From contig NZ_JACOFU010000004.1 in the NCBI RefSeq assembly GCF_014284275.1, positions 372,001 to 436,000 of the forward strand: a stretch of 64,000 nt of DNA, read 5' to 3'. Shown here piece by piece: positions 55,181 to 64,000 of this stretch; the stretch's first letter is position 1, and each line of letters starts with the position of its first letter. The DNA is from Affinundibacterium amnicola (GTDB lineage Bacteria; Pseudomonadota; Gammaproteobacteria; Burkholderiales; Burkholderiaceae_D). Below the pieces are notes generated by a model. The model saw nothing but the letters and a program-made list of their open reading frames with translations. It was not told the origin of the DNA and searched no databases. The position numbers and the translations under genes are program-made.

Positions 55181-57403
55181 ATGATGTTGAAAACGACGAC
55201 TTCGCTTGTGCGCTGGAAATGCGCATTCGGTTTATCTACACTTTTATTGTTAAGCGCTTGCGGTGGTGGTTCCGATACGCCGTCGGCTTCCGTCTCACCA
55301 ATCGAAATCAATGTCACTTCCGTCAATTCAGAGATCGAGGCTGGCGCACCAAATGTATTGATTTCTGCAAACGTGCGTGGGAGCACTAGTCCAGCGAACT
55401 GGCATTTAGAAGGGACTATTGGACGCCTTAATGCAACTACAGGAAATACGGTTGAATACATCCCGCCACCACTTGGCACAGTAGAAACTGTGAGCAATAT
55501 CAAAATCACTGCCAGCGTAGGTTCAGTAAATAAATCTATCACGTTCTTGTTACGTCCTAGTGCCAGTGGTGCGTATGCCTACACTGGCGCAGTGCGTGGC
55601 TGGGGTTATATCGACGCCTTAGGTAATGCGGCACGATTTGCTCAGCCCAACGATATTGTCGCAGATGCTGAGGATAATTTGTATGTATGGGACGAGGGCA
55701 ACAATCGCATCCGTCGTTTGAGCAAAGCAGGGGCGGTTAGCACTTATGCCGCCATCATCAAACCATCTACAGCCTCGTATAAAGTATGGTTGAAGCTGCG
55801 CCATTTTTCTGGCAGATTCATATACACCAAAGACGCCGAAGAAGCGCAATTGATCTCTCCCGATGGAAGCAAAATCTCAGTCGATTATACCGATCTGCCA
55901 GACATCGCTGACTATCGTGATATCGATGGCAATGTTTATCATCGTGGCTCGGCGGCCTATGGAAAAAGTTTCGCCACGGTGACCAAAAATCGACAAGTGC
56001 TTGCCGGTAACGCGCCTGCAACGGTAGCAAAAGATGGTGTCGGCAGCGATGCGAGTTTTGTTGCCATTAGCAATTTGGTGGTCTTTCCAAATAAGATGGT
56101 CTATGTGTTGGATCAAGAACTCGCTAGCGGTAAATATCAGCTGCGCCAAATAAGCCAAGCGGGCGTCGTCACGACTTTGAGCACAGCGAAATTCGAATCT
56201 CCTGCACGCATCATTCCAAATTCTGGCGATCTACCAACAGTATTGGATCGTAATGGCGTCCATAAATTGCAAGCGGGCGGCAATTGGAGTTTCACGTCCA
56301 TTAGCGATAACAAGCTCTTTCCTGCTAAAAATCTTGCGTTCGATTCGCCTGATGCAACAGCAGACAAGGATGGCAATATTTATTTGACAGATCCTATTTT
56401 GGATCGCATCGTGCGTGTTACCGCACAGGGAAATGTGAGTATCTTTGCTGGCATGCTTGACGGAAAATCACGAGCTAATCGTCTTGATGGCCGTGTCGAT
56501 GCCGCACGTTTTTTACACCCTTATGCGATGAGTAAAGATCGCGCTGGCAACCTTTATGTGGTTGAGGACACGCCGAACCTGTTAGATTCTTACGGACAAT
56601 CGTGGACGCAATATGCGCTGACTTTGCGTAAAATTGCTGTCGACGGCAGCGTCACAACATTGTCTGCGCCAGGTATCTGGTGGGGCAAAGCCGATAGCAC
56701 GAAGATGGCGGAATCCTTTACTGCTCCTGCTAAGCTAGTAGTCGATAACGAGTCCAACATTTGGATTTTTAATCGACTATTAATGGTGGGGAGTGTTTTT
56801 GTTCCACCTACGCCCTTTGGCGAAAATGCTATTTGGAAAATCACCCCAGATGGCAAGCTCACGAAAGTGACGACAAAAATTACAGACTGCCCGACTAGCG
56901 CTCGTGAATGGAAAGTTTGCGATATCGCTTTTGATGGTAAAGACAATTTAATCGTAGCGGATGGTGATGGTGTGCATAAACTGCACGTCGATGGAAGCAT
57001 GACAAAGTTATCCGGAATGGAGGCTATAGGATCGGTAAGCGCCTTTTCCACTGACACTAAGGGCAATTTATACTTCACCCGCGACTCCAGCAGTGACCCT
57101 GGCATTTACAAACGCTCTGCCGCAGGTTCAGTCACTAAATTGCACAATACAAGTCCATATTTGAACAGCAATATGCTCGCTGATGACCAAGGAAATATCT
57201 ATTTTTCCAAGGCTTGCGCATTGTATAAAATTAGTGCTTCAGGTGTTGAAAGCTTGATTGCTGGTGTGGCTGGACAGTGTGGAATGCAACTTGGACAATT
57301 GCCAAATATTAGATTGCACCACATCACTAGCTTCGCATGGTTAGGCGTAAATTCCATGTATGTGAGTTCGGATGATGCGGTGTTGAAAATTGTGTTGCCG
57401 TAA
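55181..57403 (+). CDS. NHL-repeat lipoprotein
   Basis: This ~740-residue protein has a lipoprotein signal ending LLLLSAC GGG (lipobox LSAC). ATG 55181 or 55184 is the likely start. An N-terminal beta-sandwich-like domain (about 45-135) is followed by several NHL-type propeller repeats. Typical units read PNDIVADAEDNLYVWDEGNNRIRRL, PYAMSKDRAGNLYVVE and DATADKDGNIYLTDPILDRIVRV, here in shortened form. It is probably a surface or periplasmic scaffold. The gene's 3' end is marked by a perfect hairpin. Confidence 0.85.
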   Translation: MMLKTTTSLVRWKCAFGLSTLLLLSACGGGSDTPSASVSPIEINVTSVNSEIEAGAPNVLISANVRGSTSPANWHLEGTIGRLNATTGNTVEYIPPPLGTVETVSNIKITASVGSVNKSITFLLRPSASGAYAYTGAVRGWGYIDALGNAARFAQPNDIVADAEDNLYVWDEGNNRIRRLSKAGAVSTYAAIIKPSTASYKVWLKLRHFSGRFIYTKDAEEAQLISPDGSKISVDYTDLPDIADYRDIDGNVYHRGSAAYGKSFATVTKNRQVLAGNAPATVAKDGVGSDASFVAISNLVVFPNKMVYVLDQELASGKYQLRQISQAGVVTTLSTAKFESPARIIPNSGDLPTVLDRNGVHKLQAGGNWSFTSISDNKLFPAKNLAFDSPDATADKDGNIYLTDPILDRIVRVTAQGNVSIFAGMLDGKSRANRLDGRVDAARFLHPYAMSKDRAGNLYVVEDTPNLLDSYGQSWTQYALTLRKIAVDGSVTTLSAPGIWWGKADSTKMAESFTAPAKLVVDNESNIWIFNRLLMVGSVFVPPTPFGENAIWKITPDGKLTKVTTKITDCPTSAREWKVCDIAFDGKDNLIVADGDGVHKLHVDGSMTKLSGMEAIGSVSAFSTDTKGNLYFTRDSSSDPGIYKRSAAGSVTKLHNTSPYLNSNMLADDQGNIYFSKACALYKISASGVESLIAGVAGQCGMQLGQLPNIRLHHITSFAWLGVNSMYVSSDDAVLKIVLP

Positions 57404-57440
57404 GCAGAATTGATTTTACGTTGTTGAATACAGATGACCG

Positions 57441-57478
57441 ACAATACCGCGAGCATCCATGCGCGGTATTGTTATTTT
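57441..57478 (+). terminator. Hairpin after the NHL lipoprotein gene
   Basis: A perfect 11-bp stem (ACAATACCGCG / CGCGGTATTGT, 57441-57451 with 57462-57472) is followed by TATTTTGG. Confidence 0.75.
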
Positions 57479-57664
57479 GGCAGAAGATATTTTTTTACTA
57501 CCGAAATACCCATGTTTTCAAGCTAATTGCATGATTTTTAAGCGAAAAATAGCGAAGCCATTAGGAAGAAACTGCATCTAAGAGTAAACTACCGCCTTAT
57601 GCTTTTTTGCATCCTGCGAAAAACGCGCCTCTTGTACCCGATGTTCCTCTAGTGAGCCCGCCCC

Positions 57665-60040
57665 ATGTCTGAAGCCCAATTATCCCCGTCTATCACCTTT
57701 GCTGACCTGCAATTGAGTGAAGCCATCCAACGCGCATTAAGCGACGTTGGCTACGAATCGCCATCGCCGATTCAAGCTGCTACTATCCCCACTTTGTTAG
57801 AAGGCCGTGACGTCTTAGGTCAGGCACAAACGGGTACTGGTAAAACCGCTGCGTTCGCATTGCCGATTTTGTCGCAGATCGATATTCGTCAAACGGCACC
57901 GCAAGCGCTGGTATTAGCACCAACGCGTGAATTGGCGATTCAGGTGGCAGAGGCATTTCAGACATACGCGCGTTATATTCCGGGCTTTCATGTCTTGCCG
58001 ATTTACGGTGGTCAAAGCTATGGCCCACAATTATCTGCGTTGCGCCGTGGTGTGCACGTCGTAGTCGGTACGCCAGGTCGCGTGATTGATCATTTAGACA
58101 AAGGCTCACTCGATTTATCCCAACTCAAAACTTTGGTGCTGGATGAAGCCGATGAAATGCTGCGTATGGGCTTTATCGACGACGTAGAACGCATCTTGCA
58201 AGAGACGCCAGAAGGTCATCAAACCGCGCTGTTCTCCGCGACTATGCCATCGGTGATCAAACGCATCGCGCAAACTTATTTGAACAAGCCTGCTGAAATC
58301 ACGGTCGCAGCAAAAACCGGCACCGCCGATAATATCCGTCAGCGTTACTGGTTAGTCAGCGGCATGCACAAGCTCGATGCCTTGACGCGTATTCTGGAAG
58401 CAGAGACGTTTGACGGCATGATTATTTTTGCCCGCACCAAACTCGGCACCGAAGAACTCGCTTCCAAATTAGCCGCACGTGGCTTCTCCGTCGCTGCGAT
58501 CAATGGCGATATTCAACAGCAACAACGTGAACGCACGATTCAGCAACTCAAAGACGGCAAGATCGATATCTTGGTCGCGACTGACGTGGCGGCGCGCGGT
58601 CTGGACGTAGAACGTATCAGCCACGTGGTTAACTACGACGTACCGCATGATCCAGAAAGCTACACACATCGTATCGGTCGTACTGGTCGTGCAGGCCGTA
58701 GTGGCGAAGCGATTTTATTCATCACCCCGCGTGAAAAAAATCTCTTAAAAGCGATCGAACGTGCGACACGTCAACCAGTATCACCATTGGAATTACCAAC
58801 GATACAGGCGGTTAACAATGTGCGTATCTCACGCTTTAAAGATCAGATCACTGAAACTTTGGCGCAAGGTGAACTCGAACAATTCCTCAACGTGATCGCC
58901 GAATACGAAAGCGAACACAATGTACCTGCATTTGAAATCGCCGCAGCATTAGCAAAAATGGCACGCGGCGATGAGCCACTACTGCTCGACAAAAATAAAC
59001 GCGAAGTCAAAACCGATGACAGCTGGCGCGATGAAGCTCCTTCACGCGGTAGTCGTACAGAACGTGGTGATCGCCCTGCTCGTGGTGAACGCGGTGACCG
59101 ATTTGGCGACCGCAGTGATCGCGAAAGCCGCGGCCCACGTCGTGAACACAGCCCACGCACAGCCGAACCAGGCATGCGCACTTTCCGCATCGCAGTGGGT
59201 CATGAACATGGCGTTAAACCAGGCAATATCGTCGGCGCGATTGCCAATGAAGCGAATATCGATTCTAAACATATCGGCCGCATCGACATCTACGACGACT
59301 ACACGGTATTAGATCTGCCAGAAGATTTGCCAAAAGATATGTTGTCGCACTTGAAGAGCGTCCGCGTTGCTGGTCAGGCACTCAACATCCGCGCCGATGG
59401 CGAAGCGGCCAGCAGCAATGAAGAAGCACCACGCAAGTTTAGTGAACGTGCGGAACGCAACGAACGTACGGAACGCACACCACGTGCTGAACGTAGCGAT
59501 AGTTTCGAAAAGAAATCAGAGCGCAGCAAACTCGACAAAGTAGTCGAACGCGCAGCCACATTCCCAGCCGATGAAGCCCCAGCCAAAGCCGACAAAAAAC
59601 GCGCAGACAGCAAAGGCAAAGTCGCCATCCCTATGCAAACCTTCCGCATCGAAGTCGGCAAACAACACGCCGTCACACCGGGCAATATCGTCGGTGCAAT
59701 TGCAAATGAAGCAGGCTTGGATGCAAAGTTAATTGGCCACATCGGTTTATTCGATGATTACTCAACAGTCGATCTACCAGTCGGCATGCCAAAGGACATC
59801 CTCACGCATTTAAAAGGCGTGTGGGTCGCAGGTAAAAAATTAGACATCAAAGAAATCGGCAGCAGTACGATGTTGGTTAATGCAAAGCCGGTGCCACTGA
59901 AAGAACGCATCACCGGCGGCAATCGTCGTGTGGCGGAAAAAGACGCTGCACCACGAGCGAAGAAACCAGTGACAGCACGTGGCGGTAGTGGTAGCCGTTT
60001 TGAGAACGTGAAGGCGCCTAGTAAGACTAAGAAATATTGA
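57665..60040 (+). CDS. DEAD-box RNA helicase with two DbpA-type RNA-binding domains
   Basis: This 791-residue helicase has a DeaD/CsdA-like core (about 8-375): the Q motif YESPSPIQ, motif I AQTGTGKT, PTRELA, DEAD in LVLDEADEML, SAT, and HRIGRTGRAGR. The first C-terminal RNA-binding domain spans about 500-580 (MRTFRIAVGHEHGVKPGNIV), and a second, highly similar one spans about 660-740 (MQTFRIEVGKQHAVTPGNIV). They are joined by Arg/Asp/Glu-rich linkers. Most family members have one such domain. It should remodel rRNA or mRNA, especially in the cold. Confidence 0.93.
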   Translation: MSEAQLSPSITFADLQLSEAIQRALSDVGYESPSPIQAATIPTLLEGRDVLGQAQTGTGKTAAFALPILSQIDIRQTAPQALVLAPTRELAIQVAEAFQTYARYIPGFHVLPIYGGQSYGPQLSALRRGVHVVVGTPGRVIDHLDKGSLDLSQLKTLVLDEADEMLRMGFIDDVERILQETPEGHQTALFSATMPSVIKRIAQTYLNKPAEITVAAKTGTADNIRQRYWLVSGMHKLDALTRILEAETFDGMIIFARTKLGTEELASKLAARGFSVAAINGDIQQQQRERTIQQLKDGKIDILVATDVAARGLDVERISHVVNYDVPHDPESYTHRIGRTGRAGRSGEAILFITPREKNLLKAIERATRQPVSPLELPTIQAVNNVRISRFKDQITETLAQGELEQFLNVIAEYESEHNVPAFEIAAALAKMARGDEPLLLDKNKREVKTDDSWRDEAPSRGSRTERGDRPARGERGDRFGDRSDRESRGPRREHSPRTAEPGMRTFRIAVGHEHGVKPGNIVGAIANEANIDSKHIGRIDIYDDYTVLDLPEDLPKDMLSHLKSVRVAGQALNIRADGEAASSNEEAPRKFSERAERNERTERTPRAERSDSFEKKSERSKLDKVVERAATFPADEAPAKADKKRADSKGKVAIPMQTFRIEVGKQHAVTPGNIVGAIANEAGLDAKLIGHIGLFDDYSTVDLPVGMPKDILTHLKGVWVAGKKLDIKEIGSSTMLVNAKPVPLKERITGGNRRVAEKDAAPRAKKPVTARGGSGSRFENVKAPSKTKKY

Positions 60041-60075
60041 TTTGATGATGTAGTATCTGAGTAGTTGCTATAGAC

Positions 60076-60108
60076 AAAAAACCGCCTGATTGGCGGTTTT
60101 TTGTTTTC
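60076..60108 (+). terminator. Intrinsic terminator after the helicase gene
   Basis: A stem of AAAAAACCGCC with GGCGGTTTTTT, a short loop and a trailing T run. Confidence 0.9.
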
Positions 60109-60269
60109 TGACAGAGAAATTAGATTTGACTATTTAAGAAAACACTTGGGCTACAAGAAAATTTTAAACCCATCGAATTCACTGGGTTTAAACTATATGA
60201 TATTGCTCTACATACGCATCTCTATAAATGTAGTCCCTTCTCCATCAAAAATATTTCTGATTGCTCACC

Positions 60270-63200
60270 ATGCGAGATGACAAAAAATTACTCCCACAAA
60301 TTCAACGAAATTTCTGTGATATCTCGGAGGAAATCGATAGCCATATTGAATACGCCCAAATACAGAAACAGATGGGCTTGGCAGGAAAAATGAATTGGGA
60401 AAAGTTATTGGAGTCTCGCAGAATACTCATTGTTTCTGAAGCTGGCTCTGGTAAAACTTACGAATGCAAGCAAACGCAACAGCGACTTTGGGACAGTGGT
60501 CAGCCTGCATTCTTCTTAGAATTGGCAGAGTTAGCGAAAGCTGATGTATACGATCAACTTTCCTCGAGTGCAATTGAGCGCTTCGAAACTTGGCAAAGTT
60601 CTCAATCGGATATCGCTACTTTCTTCTTAGATTCAATTGATGAGCTACAACTAACTCAAGGGAATTTCAAAGTCGCTCTGACGCGACTAGAAAGAAAACT
60701 CTCAAAGAATTTGCATCGAACGTGCATTATCATTACTACACGACCAATTCCTTTTGATGGAAATGAATTTAAAAGGATATTACCTGTACCACAGAGTGAT
60801 GAAGAGGTAAATTTAGGAGAAATATCGCTAGAAGAAAGCTTTGCCAGAATTGCAGCAGGTCAGATTTCGACTAACGGGCAAGAGAAAACAAAAGCACCTG
60901 AAGCCCCCATTTGGCGACACGTTTACTTAATGCCTTTATCGGCAGAACATATTCATGAAATTGCCCATGCACAAAAAGTCGAAAACATTGCCGAACTTCT
61001 AAACGCAATTCATCAACGTGATCTTGAAGATTTTACACATCGCCCCTTGGATTTAATTGAACTATGCATAGATTGGCGAGAACACAAGCGCATTCATACT
61101 CATCAAGAACAGCTCGAAAATAATATTCGAATCAAATTAAAACCGCGCATTGATCGTGACGAGCTGATTCCATTGTCACCAGAAAAAGCTCTTGACGGTG
61201 CATCTAAACTCGCTTTGGCTTGCTTACTTTCAAAAAAACTGACTATACGGCATAGCGCAGAATCAGAACAAGTAGCGAATACTGAAGGCACTCTAGATCC
61301 GTCAACGATTTTGATTGATTGGAATGAGAAAGAAAGAAAAACTTTACTCGAACGGCCACTGTTTGGATTCGCAAATTATGGACGGATTCGTTTCCATCAC
61401 CGTTCAGTCATCGAATTTCTTGCGGCTAAACAGCTCAATAATTTACTCCAAGTTGGGATGACAGTAAAAGCTCTTAAGCGACTCTTATTTGCAGAGACAC
61501 CGCAAGGTATCAAAGTCATTAAGCCAAGTTTAAGACCAATCGTTGCTTGGTTGGCAGCAAATGATGGCAGTATTTTTAAAGAAGTGCTAGAGCGTGAGCC
61601 AGAGGTTTTATTAAATTTTGGCGACCCGGAATCACTATCCTTCACACAACGATGCCAAGCACTAGAAACCTATGTTAATCGCTACAAAGATGGGAAATGG
61701 CGAGGTCTACACGTGCCGCGTTTGCAAGTGCATCGTATTGCAAGTCAAGAACTAGCACCGTTAATTCTTGAAATCTGGAGTTTGAATATAGAAAACCCTG
61801 AAGTTCGAGAGTTAATCATTGAAATTATAGAAATTGGCAAAATTAAGGAGTGTGCTGATTTAGCCTTAACCGTGGCATTGAACCATAAAGCGGAATGGCA
61901 AGAGCGCCATTCATCTATTGCGGCATTAATTCAATTCAATGACTCTCATATAATCGACGTCCTGAATAACATGTTAGGGCATCCTGAACAATGGATTGCG
62001 CAACTAATTAAATCTGCGATTGTGGATTGTTTTCCTCTTCAGCTATCGATTGAGCAAGTAGGTTTCCTATTGCAGCATGTCTCTGAACTATCTAATGAGA
62101 TAGGCGAACTAAAATGGCGTTGGCCTAAAGTCATTGCTGAATCCAATTTTACGCAACACGCTCTTGAACAGTTGCGACAAAAACTAAATGATCTGGTGCT
62201 GGAAAATGCAATACCCACTAGAACTGAATTAATCGATAAAACCCCAAGAGCCGACTTGTTGAATGCCTTGGCCGCAGTTTGTCTACGATTATTAACCAAG
62301 AATTGCTTTGATGAAGCGGTATTCAAATCGTCGATTGTAGTGCAGCACTTTTCAGAAGACCACTATGCGAGTCAAAAGGAACCCATATCTGAACTAAGAA
62401 AAGCACTTAGTTCTATTCCAGAGCAATGCAGGGAAACATTTTATTTTGTACATCTTGCATTCATTCAAAGTTTTTACAGTACAGAAAATAGCAATTATCA
62501 GTTTTATCATCTAAGCCATCAAAGCCCAATTCAATACAATATTCAACAAGATGATATTTGGATTAGAAAAAACCTAGCCTTAAGATCGCTCGCCATTGAT
62601 ACGCGCGCACATCTCCTAAAATTGATGATCAATATTCATAACGATACACAGCATGACAGTGCCCAATACTTTGATAACTTCATATCATTAGTTACGGATA
62701 GTGAGAATCTGACAAAACAACTCGAAGAATATTCAAAGCCTCCCAAAGTATATGCAGAACAAATTCGTTGTGAAAATCAAGCAAAGAAATATGAAGAGAA
62801 AAGTCGACGACAAGATGCAAAAAAAAGGGCAAGTTGGACTGCTCTGCGCAGAGAAATTTGTAATGCACCACATAACGTATTTAGCAATGAACGGATGTGG
62901 AATACGTCATGGAATCTATGGCATGCGGCATTGAACGACAATAACCAAAAAAGTGCTGCCTGGAACCGCTTATTTTTTGAAAAATATTTTGGCGAAGAGA
63001 TTACAAATCAATTCAAACACGTTTTGACGAATGTCTGGCGCAATGAAAAACCGATACTTAGAGTCGAACGCCGAGACGAAGATAAAAACACATGGTACGA
63101 AAGTTGGAATTTAGGACTTTGGGCAATTTCCGCGGAATCCGAAGGTCCCGATTGGGCAACTAATTTGTGCCACGAAGAAGCTCTACTCGCCGCACGATTC

Positions 63201-64000
63201 GTAGCGATAGCTTTAAACGAATTTCCTGCATGGCTGCCAAACTTAACAAGCGCACACTCACTAGCCGTCGAAACAATTCTAGGTTTAGAATTAGCTGGGG
63301 AACTAAACGAAGTTACCAAATCAATTTGCTACTTCAAGATCCTTCAGCGACTACAAAGAGAATCGCCTTCATTCGTAAAGCTATTCATACCAGTATTGCT
63401 ACAACATTTTAATTCTGTATCTCAACTTAAAGAAACCGACGATGAAAAGTCGGCAAATGAACGGCTACATCTGGTCGTGAATTTGCTGCTTAAATATGGT
63501 GATGAAACAGTTGTTGATTTTATTCTTAGTAATGCAAAGGAAAAACTGAATAAGGGATTAAATACACCTTTTTCTTTTGTTTGGATTTCAGCGCTGTTAG
63601 CGATTTCCCCTACTGACGCCACTACCATACTTGAGAATGAATTGATTTTGGTTGAATCAAATGAAATCTCTTCTGGTGTGAAATGGATTGCCAAACTTTT
63701 TGGGAAAGAATTGAATAAAAGACTCTTTACGCTAACAAATACCAACTTCACTCCCCAGGTGTTATTGAAGCTTCTACGCTTAGCTTATAAGCATGCGAAT
63801 CCCAAAGATGATCCTGTACATAAAGGCAGTTATGCACCCAATATGCGAGACAACGCAAAGCGTGGACGAGATGCATTGTTAACCGCAGTTCTAAATTTGA
63901 CTGGATCAGAAGGCTGGAATGCAAAACAAGAGTTAGCAGATGACCCATTACTTACAGACTTTAAAGATCGAGCGTTATCGCTCGCGACAGAGAGTGCAGC
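60270..64000 (+). CDS. Giant NACHT/STAND-type NTPase, partial (open at right edge)
   Basis: An uninterrupted frame runs 1243 codons from ATG 60270 to the end of the window. The NTPase core lies near the N-terminus: Walker A EAGSGKT (57-63), Walker B-like FFLDSIDEL (118-126), sensor IIITTRP (153-159), and the helical RPLDLIEL (258-265). A winged-helix segment FHHRSVIEFLAAKQL (374-388) is typical of NACHT/NLR-type STAND proteins. After it come more than 850 residues of helical, possibly ARM/TPR-like sequence. There is no N-terminal effector domain (only ~48 residues precede the P-loop). Comparable proteins serve in anti-phage defence. Confidence 0.75.
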   Translation, partial: MRDDKKLLPQIQRNFCDISEEIDSHIEYAQIQKQMGLAGKMNWEKLLESRRILIVSEAGSGKTYECKQTQQRLWDSGQPAFFLELAELAKADVYDQLSSSAIERFETWQSSQSDIATFFLDSIDELQLTQGNFKVALTRLERKLSKNLHRTCIIITTRPIPFDGNEFKRILPVPQSDEEVNLGEISLEESFARIAAGQISTNGQEKTKAPEAPIWRHVYLMPLSAEHIHEIAHAQKVENIAELLNAIHQRDLEDFTHRPLDLIELCIDWREHKRIHTHQEQLENNIRIKLKPRIDRDELIPLSPEKALDGASKLALACLLSKKLTIRHSAESEQVANTEGTLDPSTILIDWNEKERKTLLERPLFGFANYGRIRFHHRSVIEFLAAKQLNNLLQVGMTVKALKRLLFAETPQGIKVIKPSLRPIVAWLAANDGSIFKEVLEREPEVLLNFGDPESLSFTQRCQALETYVNRYKDGKWRGLHVPRLQVHRIASQELAPLILEIWSLNIENPEVRELIIEIIEIGKIKECADLALTVALNHKAEWQERHSSIAALIQFNDSHIIDVLNNMLGHPEQWIAQLIKSAIVDCFPLQLSIEQVGFLLQHVSELSNEIGELKWRWPKVIAESNFTQHALEQLRQKLNDLVLENAIPTRTELIDKTPRADLLNALAAVCLRLLTKNCFDEAVFKSSIVVQHFSEDHYASQKEPISELRKALSSIPEQCRETFYFVHLAFIQSFYSTENSNYQFYHLSHQSPIQYNIQQDDIWIRKNLALRSLAIDTRAHLLKLMINIHNDTQHDSAQYFDNFISLVTDSENLTKQLEEYSKPPKVYAEQIRCENQAKKYEEKSRRQDAKKRASWTALRREICNAPHNVFSNERMWNTSWNLWHAALNDNNQKSAAWNRLFFEKYFGEEITNQFKHVLTNVWRNEKPILRVERRDEDKNTWYESWNLGLWAISAESEGPDWATNLCHEEALLAARFVAIALNEFPAWLPNLTSAHSLAVETILGLELAGELNEVTKSICYFKILQRLQRESPSFVKLFIPVLLQHFNSVSQLKETDDEKSANERLHLVVNLLLKYGDETVVDFILSNAKEKLNKGLNTPFSFVWISALLAISPTDATTILENELILVESNEISSGVKWIAKLFGKELNKRLFTLTNTNFTPQVLLKLLRLAYKHANPKDDPVHKGSYAPNMRDNAKRGRDALLTAVLNLTGSEGWNAKQELADDPLLTDFKDRALSLATESA

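Noticed and set aside
62752-62934. 60-codon frame inside the NACHT gene
   Set aside because: Out of frame with the continuous long reading frame through this region and without a ribosome site.

Overview
The window looks like the replication-origin region of a betaproteobacterial chromosome, probably order Burkholderiales near Oxalobacteraceae (Undibacterium- or Herminiimonas-like). The genus is an inference from gene order and protein flavour; no search was run. The core is the classic block mnmE - yidC - yidD - rnpA - rpmH (all minus) facing dnaA - dnaN - gyrB (all plus), with the probable oriC between rpmH and dnaA.

Layout. (1) 298-3345: an ArsR-type regulator divergent from a small P450 - ABM monooxygenase - DUF6058-like operon. 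(2) 3430-8015: a compact integrative mobilizable element beside the 3' end of mnmE, with MobV relaxase, AlpA-like regulator, tyrosine integrase, paired 12-bp-spaced integrase-type sites and 11-bp iterons. (3) 8121-19048: the oriC core. (4) 19049-28962: a variable, partly AT-rich island directly after gyrB. It holds a phosphoribosyltransferase, a second diverged gyrB 3' end, an amber-interrupted PDDEXK nuclease, a three-gene ParB-like / PD-(D/E)XK-like / C5-methyltransferase cassette, a PmeII-like restriction enzyme with an HTH-fused C5-methyltransferase and a Vsr remnant, then DinD plus a remnant of another DinD. (5) 28963-34659: a GlxA regulator with a dienelactone hydrolase - CmcJ/NvfI oxygenase - HCCA isomerase operon, and a cupin - SDR - VOC set. 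(6) 35063-57403: housekeeping and accessory genes, including a DUF3334-type protein, two LysR regulators, a tandem GNAT protein, an MFS pump, an orphan ExbD, GST, a PAS histidine kinase, TapT, a fused M16 peptidase, hydrolases and an NHL-repeat lipoprotein. (7) 57665-60040: a DEAD-box RNA helicase with two C-terminal RNA-binding domains. (8) 60270 to the right edge: the first 1243 codons of a giant NACHT/STAND-type NTPase that is still open at base 64000.

The most promising leads for something undescribed are the ParB-like / nuclease-like / methyltransferase cassette (21573-24518), the effector-less giant NACHT protein (60270-64000), the gyrB-tail duplication that marks an insertion hotspot, and a four-copy TGTCAA-N7-TTTACA operator array around a strong promoter (53103-53390). 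Dispersed palindromic repeats fill several intergenic gaps (dnaA-dnaN, dnaN-gyrB, 25.5 kb, 32.5 kb). I saw no rRNA, tRNA, CRISPR array or intact insertion sequence.
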